Origin: an uncultured Flavobacteriaceae bacterium | Lineage (GTDB): Bacteria > Bacteroidota > Bacteroidia > Flavobacteriales > Flavobacteriaceae | Length of the DNA: 64,000 nt | Reading direction: 5' to 3' | Assembly (NCBI GenBank): GCA_947500445.1 | Contig: CANMSB010000005.1 | Location: forward strand, 62,001 to 126,000 | Shown here: positions 26,239 to 35,091 of the stretch, piece by piece | Position numbering within the stretch: position 1 is the stretch's first letter | Layout: each line of letters opens with the position of its first letter | Position numbers and translations under genes: made by a program | Notes under the pieces: generated by a model | The model's input: the letters and a program-made list of their open reading frames with translations, nothing else | Databases searched by the model: none | What the model was told of the DNA's origin: nothing

Positions 26239-27534
26239 ATGGCTTTCAATTTTGTAGAAGAATTAAAATGGCGCGGCATGTTACATGATGCCATGCCGGG
26301 AACGGAGGAACACCTATTACAGGAAATGCAATCGGCCTATGTGGGTATCGACCCTACTGCGGACTCCCTACATATCGGGCACTTGGTGAGCGTTATGATG
26401 TTACGGCATTTTCAATTGGCGGGACACAAACCGTATGCCCTTGTCGGCGGCGCGACTGGAATGATCGGCGATCCTTCCGGAAAATCGGCGGAACGGAATC
26501 TGTTGAACGAAACTACCTTGCGTTCCAATCAAGAGGCCTTAAAAGCGCAACTCTCCCGTTTTCTCGATTTTGAAAGCGATGCCGAAAACGCGGCGGTACT
26601 GGTGAACAATTACGATTGGATGAAGGACTTTTCGTTCCTGGATTTTATTAGGGACGTTGGCAAACATATTACGGTAAACTATATGATGGCCAAGGATTCG
26701 GTAAAAAAGCGGCTCTCTTCCGAAGCCAAAGAGGGCATGTCCTTTACGGAGTTCACCTATCAACTGGTGCAGGGCTATGATTTTTTATACCTCTACCAAA
26801 ACCATAATTGCAGCCTTCAAATGGGCGGTAGCGATCAATGGGGAAACATTACTACGGGAACGGAACTGATACGAAGGATCGGAGGAGGGAAAGGCTTCGC
26901 GTTGACTTGTCCTCTGATTACCAAGGCCGATGGTACAAAATTCGGTAAGACCGAGAGCGGAAACATATGGTTGGACGCCCACCGGACCTCCCCATACAAG
27001 TTTTATCAGTACTGGTTGAATACCAGCGATGCCGATGCCGAAAAGTATATTAAGATCTTTACTTTCTTGAATAGGGATACCATTACCAAACTGGTGTCGG
27101 AGCATCAGGAAACACCAGGGCTGCGTTTATTGCAAAAACGATTGGCTACGGAAATTACCGAAATGGTGCATTCCAAGGAAGATATGGAAAACGCGGTACA
27201 GGCGAGCGGTATCCTATTCGGAAAAGCCACCTCTGAAGCCCTGCGTAACCTCGACGAAACGACCTTTTTGGATGTTTTTGAAGGTGTTCCCCAAGCCACC
27301 ATTGCCAAATCGGAATTGGAAGATGGGCTGGATATGATCGGTGCCCTTTCCGCAAAAACAGGCTTTTTAGGCTCCAATGGGGAAGCCCGACGGGAGTTGA
27401 AGCAAAATGCCATTTCCGTGAACAAGGAAAAAGTTAAGGAAGATTATACCATTGGCGTAAACGATCTGATCAACGAAAAGTATGTGTTGTTGCAAAAAGG
27501 CAAACGGAACTATTTTGTGCTGGTAACGGAATAA
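26239..27534 (+). CDS. tyrS: Tyrosyl-tRNA synthetase
   Basis: Charges tRNA-Tyr; 431 residues, class I. The HIGH motif is HIGH at 45-48 in [11 protein letters not shown]. The KMSKS loop is KFGKT in [14 protein letters not shown]. Tyrosine-binding residues lie in YQLVQGYDF and in [10 protein letters not shown]. An S4-type RNA-binding domain closes the protein (about 360-431). I chose ATG 26239 because it matches the family start ([13 protein letters not shown]). Confidence 0.96.
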   Translation: MAFNFVEELKWRGMLHDAMPGTEEHLLQEMQSAYVGIDPTADSLHIGHLVSVMMLRHFQLAGHKPYALVGGATGMIGDPSGKSAERNLLNETTLRSNQEALKAQLSRFLDFESDAENAAVLVNNYDWMKDFSFLDFIRDVGKHITVNYMMAKDSVKKRLSSEAKEGMSFTEFTYQLVQGYDFLYLYQNHNCSLQMGGSDQWGNITTGTELIRRIGGGKGFALTCPLITKADGTKFGKTESGNIWLDAHRTSPYKFYQYWLNTSDADAEKYIKIFTFLNRDTITKLVSEHQETPGLRLLQKRLATEITEMVHSKEDMENAVQASGILFGKATSEALRNLDETTFLDVFEGVPQATIAKSELEDGLDMIGALSAKTGFLGSNGEARRELKQNAISVNKEKVKEDYTIGVNDLINEKYVLLQKGKRNYFVLVTE

Positions 27535-27540
27535 GGGGGG

Positions 27541-27583
27541 ACGAAGGACGAAAAGACAAAGGACGGAAAGACAAAGGGGCGCA
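27541..27583 (+). repeat. Purine-rich degenerate short repeat
   Basis: About five alternating units of the type ACGAAGG / ACGAAAAG / ACAAAGG run just after the tyrS stop. A further related piece lies at about 27655-27675. It is low-complexity DNA without a gene. Confidence 0.6.
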
Positions 27584-27700
27584 AGAACTTGTGACTTAGG
27601 AGGAGGCCTTTTTGATTTTCTATTTTGTTCAAAGTCGGTGCCGATCCGGAATAAGGACGAAAAGACCTAAGACTTATGATGGTGTCTGCTTGGTTTTTAC

Positions 27701-27796
27701 CTTTGAACTTGAACTTGAACTTGAGTTTGAACTTGAACTTGAGTTTGAGTTTGAGTTTGGGTTCGAGTTTGAACTTGTATTTGAGTTTGAGTTTGA
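27701..27796. repeat. Sixteen-unit hexamer tandem repeat
   Basis: Sixteen consecutive hexamers of the form (A/G)(C/T)TTGA cover exactly 96 bases, with few variants (GTTTGG, GTTCGA, ACTTGT). It lies between the converging tyrS and LuxE-like genes. Several frames stay open across it and give Lys/Phe/Leu- or Glu/Phe/Leu-repeat peptides, which are artefacts. Such tracts can change length by slippage. Confidence 0.85.
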
Positions 27797-27813
27797 AAAA
27801 CCCGTGCTGCACC

Positions 27814-28797
27814 TTAATCGATGACCAACAGATTACAACCTCTAATGTCCGAATGGTCGAACCTTCCCAATATTTCAAAGCTGTTGTCAGGATGTAGTTT
27901 TCCAAGGTCTTGCGTGGCTATAAAAGCACAGGAGTGCACATTCGCCAGGTCAATAATGTTGATGCCCCCGGTTTTCCCAATACCTTGAACGCTTAAGGGG
28001 TCTTCCGTATCGCGTATCTGGATCTTCATCCATGGTGGGGTCCGGAAAATACCATCCCCTTTGGAGTAGGCCTGCGAGAGCAGTTCGGTCATGCCATACT
28101 CGGAATGGATCTTTGCAACGCCCAGTCCTTTTTTAAGCACATCGTGCAACGCCTCGCGGATCATTTCCTTTCTTCTGCCCTTCATGCCCCCTGTTTCCAT
28201 AACAATGGTGTTTTTCAGGGCAAACCGGTAGGTTTCTACCAAGTCCAATAAAGCGAACGAAACCCCTATGAGCAGTACCGGAGTCCCTTTTTCGTTCAGT
28301 TCTTCAAGGGTTTTGGCCAAAGCGGGCAAGTCGTTAAGGTAAAAGCCACTTTTAGGGTGCTTGCTTTTTCGGATGAGGTCTTCCGTCATGTAGATCAATG
28401 AAGACCCGGTTCTTTCCAAATAGGAAGGAAGTAAAGCAAGAATACAGTAATCGGTAATAGTGCCATAAAACAATTGGAAGGCGTTAAGGTAACTCGCTTC
28501 ATAAAGAGAGGTGTCCGAAACGTAATGCTTACTGGTGTTGGTGCCCGTGGTACCACTACTGGTAAATACCGTGTAGGACAGACTTTGGGTAGCGATGATC
28601 TGTTTCGATTTGAAAAATGCTATGGGTAGAAAAGGAATTTGGGAAAGCTGCTTAACGGTATCTTCACTGGCGCCCAAATGTGTACAAAAAGAACGGTAAA
28701 CAGGATTGTTTTGGAATTGGTATTGAAAAACGGACAGGGCCTGAAGCTCAAAATCCGCATCGGTCGAAATTTCAAAAACCTGTCGAAAGTCTCCCAT
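27814..28797 (-). CDS. LuxE-like acyl-protein synthetase family enzyme
   Basis: This 327-residue protein of the LuxE / acyl-protein synthetase family (Pfam LuxE) is an adenylate-forming fold that activates a carboxylic acid with ATP. The AMP-binding core TVFTSSGTTGTNTSKH is at about 74-89. A later EYGMTELLSQAYS motif matches the A5 region of adenylating enzymes. It is solitary, with no lux genes, so light emission is not implied; flavobacteria commonly annotate it as acyl transferase. The 3' end is 18 bases from the hexamer repeat. Confidence 0.8.
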   Translation of the reverse strand: MGDFRQVFEISTDADFELQALSVFQYQFQNNPVYRSFCTHLGASEDTVKQLSQIPFLPIAFFKSKQIIATQSLSYTVFTSSGTTGTNTSKHYVSDTSLYEASYLNAFQLFYGTITDYCILALLPSYLERTGSSLIYMTEDLIRKSKHPKSGFYLNDLPALAKTLEELNEKGTPVLLIGVSFALLDLVETYRFALKNTIVMETGGMKGRRKEMIREALHDVLKKGLGVAKIHSEYGMTELLSQAYSKGDGIFRTPPWMKIQIRDTEDPLSVQGIGKTGGINIIDLANVHSCAFIATQDLGKLHPDNSFEILGRFDHSDIRGCNLLVID

Positions 28798-28891
28798 GGC
28801 ACAAAAGTAGCCAATTTGCGTTGGCCGACACCGGACTTCAAAGGTCCTTTTAAAATAATTGCTGCTATCGAAGTAGGGGAAAATCGCTTGT

Positions 28892-28916
28892 GATAGGAAA
28901 ATAAAAACTTCCTATC
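28892..28916. terminator. Hairpin between T9SS mini-gene and LuxE-like gene
   Basis: The arms are GATAGGAA (28892-28899) and TTCCTATC (28909-28916). A second perfect palindrome, CGACGCTTGCGTCG, stands at 28997-29010. Either may end the minus-strand unit that stops at 29063. The rest of 28798-29062 shows no gene. Confidence 0.4.
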
Positions 28917-29062
28917 GCTTCGGTCGTATCCTTTTAAAGACCATCGCTCTCAACAGGGAAGCCGCCTTTACTCGATAGTCGCGATTTAAAATGCTCCGAC
29001 GCTTGCGTCGAAATCAATGGTAATTTTCGTTCTAATGCCTCGTGGGCTTGCCTCAAGGTTGT

Positions 29063-29386
29063 TTATTTCACTACCAATTTGCGCGTGCTGCTATGTTGTG
29101 CTTCCACTACCTGAAGTACGTATACGCCAGAGGCCAAATCCGAAATGTTCAAGGTTTTGTTCTTGATAACGTCCCTAAGGGCGACATCTCCGAAAACATC
29201 AAAAATCATAATTTCCTTCGGTTCATTTTTAGCGGTAGTAATGTATACCACATCGTCGAACACGGGATTCGGATAAATTTTAAAACCGGGAATTTCCTCG
29301 GGCTGTAGGTCCTTTGCCGAGGCCGGTTGTTGTGCAAACGCACCAAAAGATAACGCCAGTAGCAGCGCAGTGTAAAGTAGTCGCAT
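29063..29386 (-). CDS. Minimal secreted protein: signal peptide plus T9SS type A tail (1)
   Basis: This 107-residue protein has a signal peptide (1-18, ending SFGAFAQ), about 15 linker residues, and then only a type A sorting domain (about 33-107; FKIYPNPVFDDVVYI...GVYVLQVVE). No passenger domain is present. It is closely similar in layout to the next gene upstream on the same strand (29548-29856). A free sorting domain could be a decoy, an anchor or a fusion remnant; this is open. Confidence 0.8.
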   Translation of the reverse strand: MRLLYTALLLALSFGAFAQQPASAKDLQPEEIPGFKIYPNPVFDDVVYITTAKNEPKEIMIFDVFGDVALRDVIKNKTLNISDLASGVYVLQVVEAQHSSTRKLVVK

Positions 29387-29547
29387 AGGTATTGATTTGG
29401 GATCAATACTTTAAAGATACCCAAACTGGCCGGTAAAGCACTATTAATGTTGTGAAATTCGACAAAATGTAGGTGAATGGATTTGAATGTGTATTTGGTC
29501 GGTATTTTATGTTGGGCAGGTATACCCCACCTCGGGAAGAAGTATTC

Positions 29548-29856
29548 TTATTTGATGATCAGCTTTCGGGTAGCTACCTTATCCTTTTCGATGACCCTAA
29601 GGATATAGACGCCCGCATCCAAATCGGAAAGACTCAGTTCGGACCCGATCAGTTTGCGTTGCAGCACCTGCGTACCCAATACGTCAAAAATAAGAACGGT
29701 TTTCGGGGCGTTTTCGGCCGTATTTACATATACCTTTCCGTTTGTAACGGGGTTTGGATATAGCGTAAAGCCATCAATATCACCACTTGCTTTCGGTTCT
29801 TGGGCCAAAGCAATAACGGTAAACAACAATGTAAGTATGAGGTAACAGTTCTTCAT
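29548..29856 (-). CDS. Minimal secreted protein: signal peptide plus T9SS type A tail (2)
   Basis: This 102-residue paralog of the 29063 gene has a signal peptide (1-18, LLFTVIALAQ), a short linker, and a type A sorting domain from about 28 to 102 (FTLYPNPVTNGKVYVNT...GVYILRVIEKDK). The two genes lie 161 bases apart and both lack any cargo. They look like a tandem duplication that diverged under a shared plan. Confidence 0.8.
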   Translation of the reverse strand: MKNCYLILTLLFTVIALAQEPKASGDIDGFTLYPNPVTNGKVYVNTAENAPKTVLIFDVLGTQVLQRKLIGSELSLSDLDAGVYILRVIEKDKVATRKLIIK

Positions 29857-29942
29857 TCACTTATATCTACGGTAAATATACTAAAATTGACGTTTGGGCG
29901 TTACGAATTACTTTCATTAGTACAAAAATTTGGCCAAAACGT

Positions 29943-29972
29943 AAAAAAGCCTCGATTTTTCGAGGCTTTTTT
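29943..29972 (-). terminator. Terminator in the gap after the lipoprotein gene
   Basis: AAAAAAGCCTCG and CGAGGCTTTTTT pair perfectly around a 6-base loop, with T-runs on both strands. It lies 56 bases beyond the lipoprotein stop and about 90 bases before the next minus-strand gene. Confidence 0.85.
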
Positions 29973-30003
29973 GTTCTATATGATATCGAATCGGTACATT
30001 TTA

Positions 30004-30027
30004 TACCATTTCAAAGTTAAAATGGTA
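30004..30027. repeat. Minimal 24-bp palindromic element at a stop codon
   Basis: This has the same 24 bases as the element at 1308-1331. TTA flanks both sides (30001-30003 and 30028-30030). The right-hand TTA is the TAA stop codon of the lipoprotein gene read on the plus strand, so the insertion duplicated a stop codon. Confidence 0.75.
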
Positions 30028-32073
30028 TTAGTTCCCCGTCACCCAACTAAAAGTACTGACGTCTACGATAGCTTCAACTTCGTAAGATTGTGTTGGATCG
30101 GAATCCACACCTTCGATCTGAACGTTCGATAAGGCTCCGTCGTCCCTAAAATCCAAAGCCGTTTCATATCCTGAAAGGGAAAGTCCCGTAATGGTCGCCC
30201 CAGACTCTATTTTGAACTGTAAGGCCGTACCCCCTGTAGAAGAAACAGCGGTCAGGTTGGTCAAGGTAGGGTTACCATTTTCACCATCGGCCTCTACGGC
30301 GGTAGAAAACCCTTGAATGGTATGGGACACGTATGCATTGGTCAGCGTTCCGCTCCAGCCTTCCGTCCAATCGATGGCGTCATCCTCATTGTTTTCCAAA
30401 TACATGTTGGTGGCATTTACTGTTCCTCCAAAGAATTCTACACCGTCGTCGGTACCGTTCAACAGGGCCACGTTCGTTATGGTGGTTCCGGATCCTACCG
30501 CATATAGGGTCAAACCATTGAACTGCGATTCTGGATTGATGGATGCCCCAGCATAATTGATGATCAAGTAATCGATGGTTCCCGAATTGTCCGTGTCGTC
30601 GCTTCCGCCATAGGTCAACTGACCTACTTCCGCTATAGCGTTTATACCCGCTGTGGTAGTAGCATCGCCCAATATCACCAGGCCTCCCCAGTCGCCTGGT
30701 TCTTGGTTGATGGATGTCATTACTACCGGATTTGCGGCAGTACCTTGAATATCGATCTGTGCACCTTTTTGAATTACGATATACGTACTGGTTTCTTCAC
30801 CTTCCTCAACATCGGCGGTTATAACGGTTCCGGCGGGAATGGTTAATGTAGCACCTTCCTCGACGCTGAAGTTTCCGCTCAAAAAGTAGCTGACATCGGC
30901 GTCCAAAGTCAAATCGGAAGTAATGTTTCCTTCCAACACGCTTGTCGTTACCTCGGTAGAGGAATTCACCCAATCAAAAGAGGCTACATCTACGGTGGCA
31001 GGGGCCAAATACGCGTTCGAAGGGTCGGCGTCCGCACCATCGATCTGCACATTGGAAAATGCACCGTCATCCCTAAAATCAAAGGAAGTTTCATAACCCG
31101 CCAATGATAGTCCGGTAATTGTTGCTCCCGATTCTATTTTGAACTGTAAGGCGGTACCTCCAGTGCTGGAAACCGCTGTCAGGTTCTCCAAGGTCGGATT
31201 GCCGTTTTCGCCATCAGCTTCCACGGCGGTCGAAAAACCTTCTATGGAATGCAGTACATAGGCATTGGTAAGGGTTCCGTTCCAGCCTTCGGTCCAGTCG
31301 ATGGCATCGTCTTGGTTGTTTTCCAGGTAAAGGTTGGTAGCGTTCACCGTACCTCCGAAAAACTCGACACCATCATCCGTACCGTTCAATAATGCTACGT
31401 TTTGTATGGTGGTTCCCGAACCCACTGCATAAAGGGTAAGGCCGTTAAACTGTGACTCAGGGTTGATCGATGCTCCGGCATAGTTGATGATCAAATAATT
31501 GATGCTTCCCGAATCGTCGGAACCGTTGGAGCCCCCATAGGTCAACTGCCCTACTTCGGCTACGGCGTCTACACCGGCAGTGGTAGGCGCATCACCAAGG
31601 ATGACAAGACCGCCCCAATCTCCCGGTTCTTCGTTCGCGGAGGTCATGGTCACCGGATTGGACGCAGTTCCCTGGATATCGATCTTCGCACCTTTTTGGA
31701 TTACGATATAGGTGCTGGTGTTCTGTCCCTCTTCTACATCGGCAATAATTTTGGTTCCGGCAGGGATGGTAAGCGTTGCGCCGGACTCCACGCTATAGTT
31801 CCCTTTTAGGGAGTAGGTGATATTGCTGTCCAATGTAACGTCTTCCGTAGTGCTGCCTTCCAAATTTTCGGTGGTGGTGGAATCTGGACATGCGGTACAA
31901 GCGCTACCGCCACAATCCACTCCTTCTTCGTCCCCGTTCTTGATGCCATCGGTACAGGTTGGTGCGGCGCCATCAGGTCCTGGGTCCGGGCTGTTATCGT
32001 CCCCGCTGCAACTTACAATAAGTCCCATTGCAAGGGAAACCAGTCCCATTGCTAAAAATTTCCTTGATTTCAT
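30028..32073 (-). CDS. Outer-surface lipoprotein with two duplicated beta-helix domains
   Basis: The protein is 681 residues. A lipoprotein signal (lipid Cys22 in LIVSCSGDD) is followed by a Cys-rich linker, CTDGIKNGDEEGVDCGGSAC, at 40-59. Two tandem copies of a roughly 300-residue beta-helix domain follow (about 70-375 and 381-681). The copies are nearly identical over long stretches (for example NYAGASINPESQFNGLTLYA in both), so the duplication is recent or kept uniform. Such proteins commonly pair with a TonB-dependent receptor, here 31 bases upstream, and probably capture its ligand. The ligand is unknown; the neighbouring PhoBR-like pair makes phosphate compounds a guess. Confidence 0.85.
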   Translation of the reverse strand: MKSRKFLAMGLVSLAMGLIVSCSGDDNSPDPGPDGAAPTCTDGIKNGDEEGVDCGGSACTACPDSTTTENLEGSTTEDVTLDSNITYSLKGNYSVESGATLTIPAGTKIIADVEEGQNTSTYIVIQKGAKIDIQGTASNPVTMTSANEEPGDWGGLVILGDAPTTAGVDAVAEVGQLTYGGSNGSDDSGSINYLIINYAGASINPESQFNGLTLYAVGSGTTIQNVALLNGTDDGVEFFGGTVNATNLYLENNQDDAIDWTEGWNGTLTNAYVLHSIEGFSTAVEADGENGNPTLENLTAVSSTGGTALQFKIESGATITGLSLAGYETSFDFRDDGAFSNVQIDGADADPSNAYLAPATVDVASFDWVNSSTEVTTSVLEGNITSDLTLDADVSYFLSGNFSVEEGATLTIPAGTVITADVEEGEETSTYIVIQKGAQIDIQGTAANPVVMTSINQEPGDWGGLVILGDATTTAGINAIAEVGQLTYGGSDDTDNSGTIDYLIINYAGASINPESQFNGLTLYAVGSGTTITNVALLNGTDDGVEFFGGTVNATNMYLENNEDDAIDWTEGWSGTLTNAYVSHTIQGFSTAVEADGENGNPTLTNLTAVSSTGGTALQFKIESGATITGLSLSGYETALDFRDDGALSNVQIEGVDSDPTQSYEVEAIVDVSTFSWVTGN

Positions 32074-32104
32074 AATCGTTTCGTGTTTGTTAAAAGCGTT
32101 ATTG

Positions 32105-34939
32105 TTACTTAAATCGGTAACTGAACCCTAAACTAAACTGAGCCCCTACTGAATAAGAACGAACGATTTCTTCGGTTTCAATTCCGGAACTTGGCCGAAT
32201 TAATTGTGTTCTCTCTATTTCAGGATTTAGCAGGTTGCGTCCAATCAACCGAACGGTTACATGCTCTCCTATTTCCTTGCTCACTACGGCATCCAATACC
32301 ACGAAACCTTTTTCTATAATGGCATCGTTAAACTCGATATTGGTGTTCGTCTGGTTGAGCGCGGAACCTAGACTGAAAATCTTATCGGATGCATAATTTG
32401 CTGTCAAAGATGCGGAAAGCGGGTTGTCCGAAGATTCGGTAAAGTTTAAGCTTGTGTTAAGTATCCAGTCCGAAGCGCCCTGCAAGTCGGTCTCTGTTAA
32501 GCCTTTGTAACGAAATGTGCGTACCAAGCTTCCATCTTCGTTCCGTACCTCCTTCAAATCCTGCGTATGCCACATTCTGGAAGCATTGAAATTCAGGTTC
32601 AGACCGTAACCGGAAACGGTATCGTCTTCTTCATTAGTTATCGGTTTGATCAAATCGAGTTTGGTTTCCAATTCGATTCCGAATACTTCCGCTTTTTCAC
32701 CGGAGTTGAAATAGGAGAATACACCTGCAGCCCCACGATCTTGTACAGTGTTTATAGGGTCGGAGATGTCTTTGTAAAAGGTTGCTACCGAAACCAGTTG
32801 TCCTGCCGATGGAAAGTACTCCCATTTTAGGTCATAGTTCAAATCGGTAGAAGCTTCGATATTTGGATTACCCCTGGTTACTTGGCCTGTAGGAGCAACA
32901 TATTCAAAAGGGGATATCTCCTTGAATTCCGGAAGTGTGATCGTTCTACTGAATGCAAAGCGCACCGCATTTTTTTCGTTAACGTCATATTTGATATTTG
33001 CGGTAGGGTACAGGTTGTTGTACGATTTATTGGCCGCACCGATACGCGGGTTGATGTTCCCCACATCGTAATTTACATCGATATCATCTGCTTGATAACG
33101 CAGACCACCATTGATGTTCCATTTTTTTTCGCCCCAATTGAAATCTACAAAGGCAGCTTTGGAGTCCAGTTCGCCCGAATAAAAGTCGGGAATAAGTACG
33201 TTCAGCCGTAAAAGACCATTGTCAAAATTGGATTGTTGAAAAATACTTCCCAAATTATCGATAGATGGGGGATTGATGGCATTTCTGGAAACTTCACGAA
33301 CACCGATGAATTGAGAGTTAAAGTCACGGCTCTTGTTTCTGTAGTTCAAGCCAAATTCCAATTTCAAGGTTTTATCGTCTTCTTCGATCAAGCGAAGTAC
33401 ATCCTTCAAGTACCCATTGAATTCGGTGTCTTCTATGGTCTGTTTTGATTTTCGCTGCTGAAAGTCGGCAGTTCTTCCCAACTGTACAAAGTCACCATCC
33501 GGATCAAAGTTGACCTCGTTTCGGATACGGTTCGGTTCGTCAGCATTTACCTTGTTGAACCCACCGGCCCAGGATAAGGTGTTCTTATCGGAAAGTTGAT
33601 GTGTCCCCAATAATTGTGTGGTAAGCAAACGGGTCTGTTTTAAATTCTGGTCACGAATGAACTGAAACAGTCCTTCGGGCCGTTCCGTTTCCTCAAAAAC
33701 GGAAGCCTCACCATTTCTACCCCCTTCAAAAACAAGGTCCGAAATCTTATTAACGAAGAAAGTGCTGGATTTGATCCTGTTTTTGTCGTTTATCTTATAG
33801 GAAAGGTCCAACAACGCCGTAGTGTTGGTATTGGTGCTAAAATTGGTGGCATCGGTAATGGTATCCCTTAAAGCATTTCTGCTGAATTCCCTGAAGAGTC
33901 CTTGGGCATATTCATAGGATCGACTTTGCGATGCGGCCAAGAAAACGGCAAGGTTTTCCTTAATTCGTTTTCCGGCGGATAAGGAGAACGAATAATTGAT
34001 CGGGTTATCCTGTTGTACCGTGTTCCAACCCTGACGTGTAATAAGGTCGCGGGTATCCAAGTTCTGATCATAAAAGCCAAAAGAAGTGTTGTTCGCGTTG
34101 GGAGAACCCTTAAAGTTATCGCGTACCCCGCCTTGCAACACATTGGAGTTACCGCCCACCCTTGCGCGTACGGAAAGTTCCTCCGAACCGGAAAGTTCGC
34201 GTGAAGTGATGTTGATGGTTCCGGACGATTGGTCGGCGGAGGATGCCGCCGCGTAGGTTTTGCTAACACTCACGTTTTGAATGATCCGCGTTGGGAAAAG
34301 TCCCAAGCCAATATTTTTTTTCTCCACATCGTCGGAAGGTATCGGCAAACCGTTTAAGGTGGTAGACAAATAGCGGTCTCCCAAACCACGGACAAAAACG
34401 TCGCCCGAAGCCTCACTGCTGGTTACCCCGGATATTTTAGTGGTAGCCGTAGCAACATCGGATACCCCGATTTTGGCAAGCTGTACGGCACCAATACTTT
34501 CCTTGATCTCCACTGCTTTTTTCTGATCCAGCAACAGGGCTACCTCCGAATCTTTTCGTGCGGTAGTGGTCACTACAACCTCTTCTAGCGCAACACCCTC
34601 AGAGGCCCCCATGGGCACGTTCACAGTGGTCACCTTGCCGGCTTCTACCAAAATATTGGGCAGTTCTACCGTTTCATAACCCAAATAGCTCAATACCAAA
34701 GTGTACGACCCTGGTTCCAAATTGGCTATTTCGTACAGGCCATCGAAGTCGGATTGGGTACCTTTTGTAGTCCCCTTTATAAGGATATTGGCAAAAGGCA
34801 AAGGCTCGTTGTTCAGTTCCTTGTCGGTCAAATTACCAGCGATACTTCCCGTATCTTGGGCACTCATGATCATTCCTGAAACAAGCGCTAGCAAAAAACA
34901 AATTTTCTTCAATTTTATGGTCTTTGAAATTCGCTGCAA
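32105..34939 (-). CDS. TonB-dependent outer-membrane receptor with CarboxypepD_reg-like domain
   Basis: The roughly 940-residue protein has a signal peptide (CFLLALVSGMIMSAQ), an N-terminal carboxypeptidase-regulatory-like beta domain (about 30-115), a plug (about 130-240) and a C-terminal barrel that ends in aromatic-rich SLGFSYRFK. It imports a bulky or scarce nutrient using energy from TonB. The first possible start is TTG 34939, but TTG 34912 gives a standard MKK signal peptide. It is followed by the duplicated beta-helix lipoprotein, likely its ligand-binding partner, in one operon, and is divergent from a PhoB-like regulator. Confidence 0.9.
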   Translation of the reverse strand: MQRISKTIKLKKICFLLALVSGMIMSAQDTGSIAGNLTDKELNNEPLPFANILIKGTTKGTQSDFDGLYEIANLEPGSYTLVLSYLGYETVELPNILVEAGKVTTVNVPMGASEGVALEEVVVTTTARKDSEVALLLDQKKAVEIKESIGAVQLAKIGVSDVATATTKISGVTSSEASGDVFVRGLGDRYLSTTLNGLPIPSDDVEKKNIGLGLFPTRIIQNVSVSKTYAAASSADQSSGTINITSRELSGSEELSVRARVGGNSNVLQGGVRDNFKGSPNANNTSFGFYDQNLDTRDLITRQGWNTVQQDNPINYSFSLSAGKRIKENLAVFLAASQSRSYEYAQGLFREFSRNALRDTITDATNFSTNTNTTALLDLSYKINDKNRIKSSTFFVNKISDLVFEGGRNGEASVFEETERPEGLFQFIRDQNLKQTRLLTTQLLGTHQLSDKNTLSWAGGFNKVNADEPNRIRNEVNFDPDGDFVQLGRTADFQQRKSKQTIEDTEFNGYLKDVLRLIEEDDKTLKLEFGLNYRNKSRDFNSQFIGVREVSRNAINPPSIDNLGSIFQQSNFDNGLLRLNVLIPDFYSGELDSKAAFVDFNWGEKKWNINGGLRYQADDIDVNYDVGNINPRIGAANKSYNNLYPTANIKYDVNEKNAVRFAFSRTITLPEFKEISPFEYVAPTGQVTRGNPNIEASTDLNYDLKWEYFPSAGQLVSVATFYKDISDPINTVQDRGAAGVFSYFNSGEKAEVFGIELETKLDLIKPITNEEDDTVSGYGLNLNFNASRMWHTQDLKEVRNEDGSLVRTFRYKGLTETDLQGASDWILNTSLNFTESSDNPLSASLTANYASDKIFSLGSALNQTNTNIEFNDAIIEKGFVVLDAVVSKEIGEHVTVRLIGRNLLNPEIERTQLIRPSSGIETEEIVRSYSVGAQFSLGFSYRFK

Positions 34940-34978
34940 AGAACGCTAGGGGTTGTAAAAGCCGTGTTATCTCTGTGT

Positions 34979-35031
34979 TAAACCTTTATTTCTGTAGCGT
35001 TACCTTAATGTTATCACATTAAATGAAGGTT
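34979..35031. promoter_or_regulatory. Candidate operator between receptor and response regulator
   Basis: The divergent gap holds an inverted repeat TTAATG-ttatca-CATTAA (35005-35022) within a larger ACCTT...AAGGT pair (35002-35030), plus related TTAAACCTTTA just upstream (34978-34988). OmpR/PhoB-type regulators bind direct or inverted half-sites of about this size. The site is just upstream of the -33 box of the regulator gene. The role is inferred from position only. Confidence 0.4.
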
Positions 35032-35037
35032 AACTAG

Positions 35038-35068
35038 TTTTGAGCAAAGCGGATTATCTTTACATTTG
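35038..35068 (+). promoter_or_regulatory. Promoter of the response-regulator gene
   Basis: TTTTG (35038-35042), 18 bases, then TACATTTG (35061-35068): a full Bacteroidota promoter with the same spacing as the one at 81-111. ATG follows at 35092. Confidence 0.7.
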
Positions 35069-35091
35069 AGCGACACGTATAAAAAGAAGCG

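Noticed and set aside
27510-27905. Lys/Phe/Leu-repeat and Glu/Phe/Leu-repeat proteins across the hexamer tract
   Set aside because: Produced by reading a hexamer repeat in several frames on both strands; it overlaps the end of the LuxE-like gene.
27814-28797. Bioluminescence gene set suggested by the LuxE-like protein
   Set aside because: No luxAB, luxC or luxD nearby; the family is widespread in non-luminous flavobacteria.
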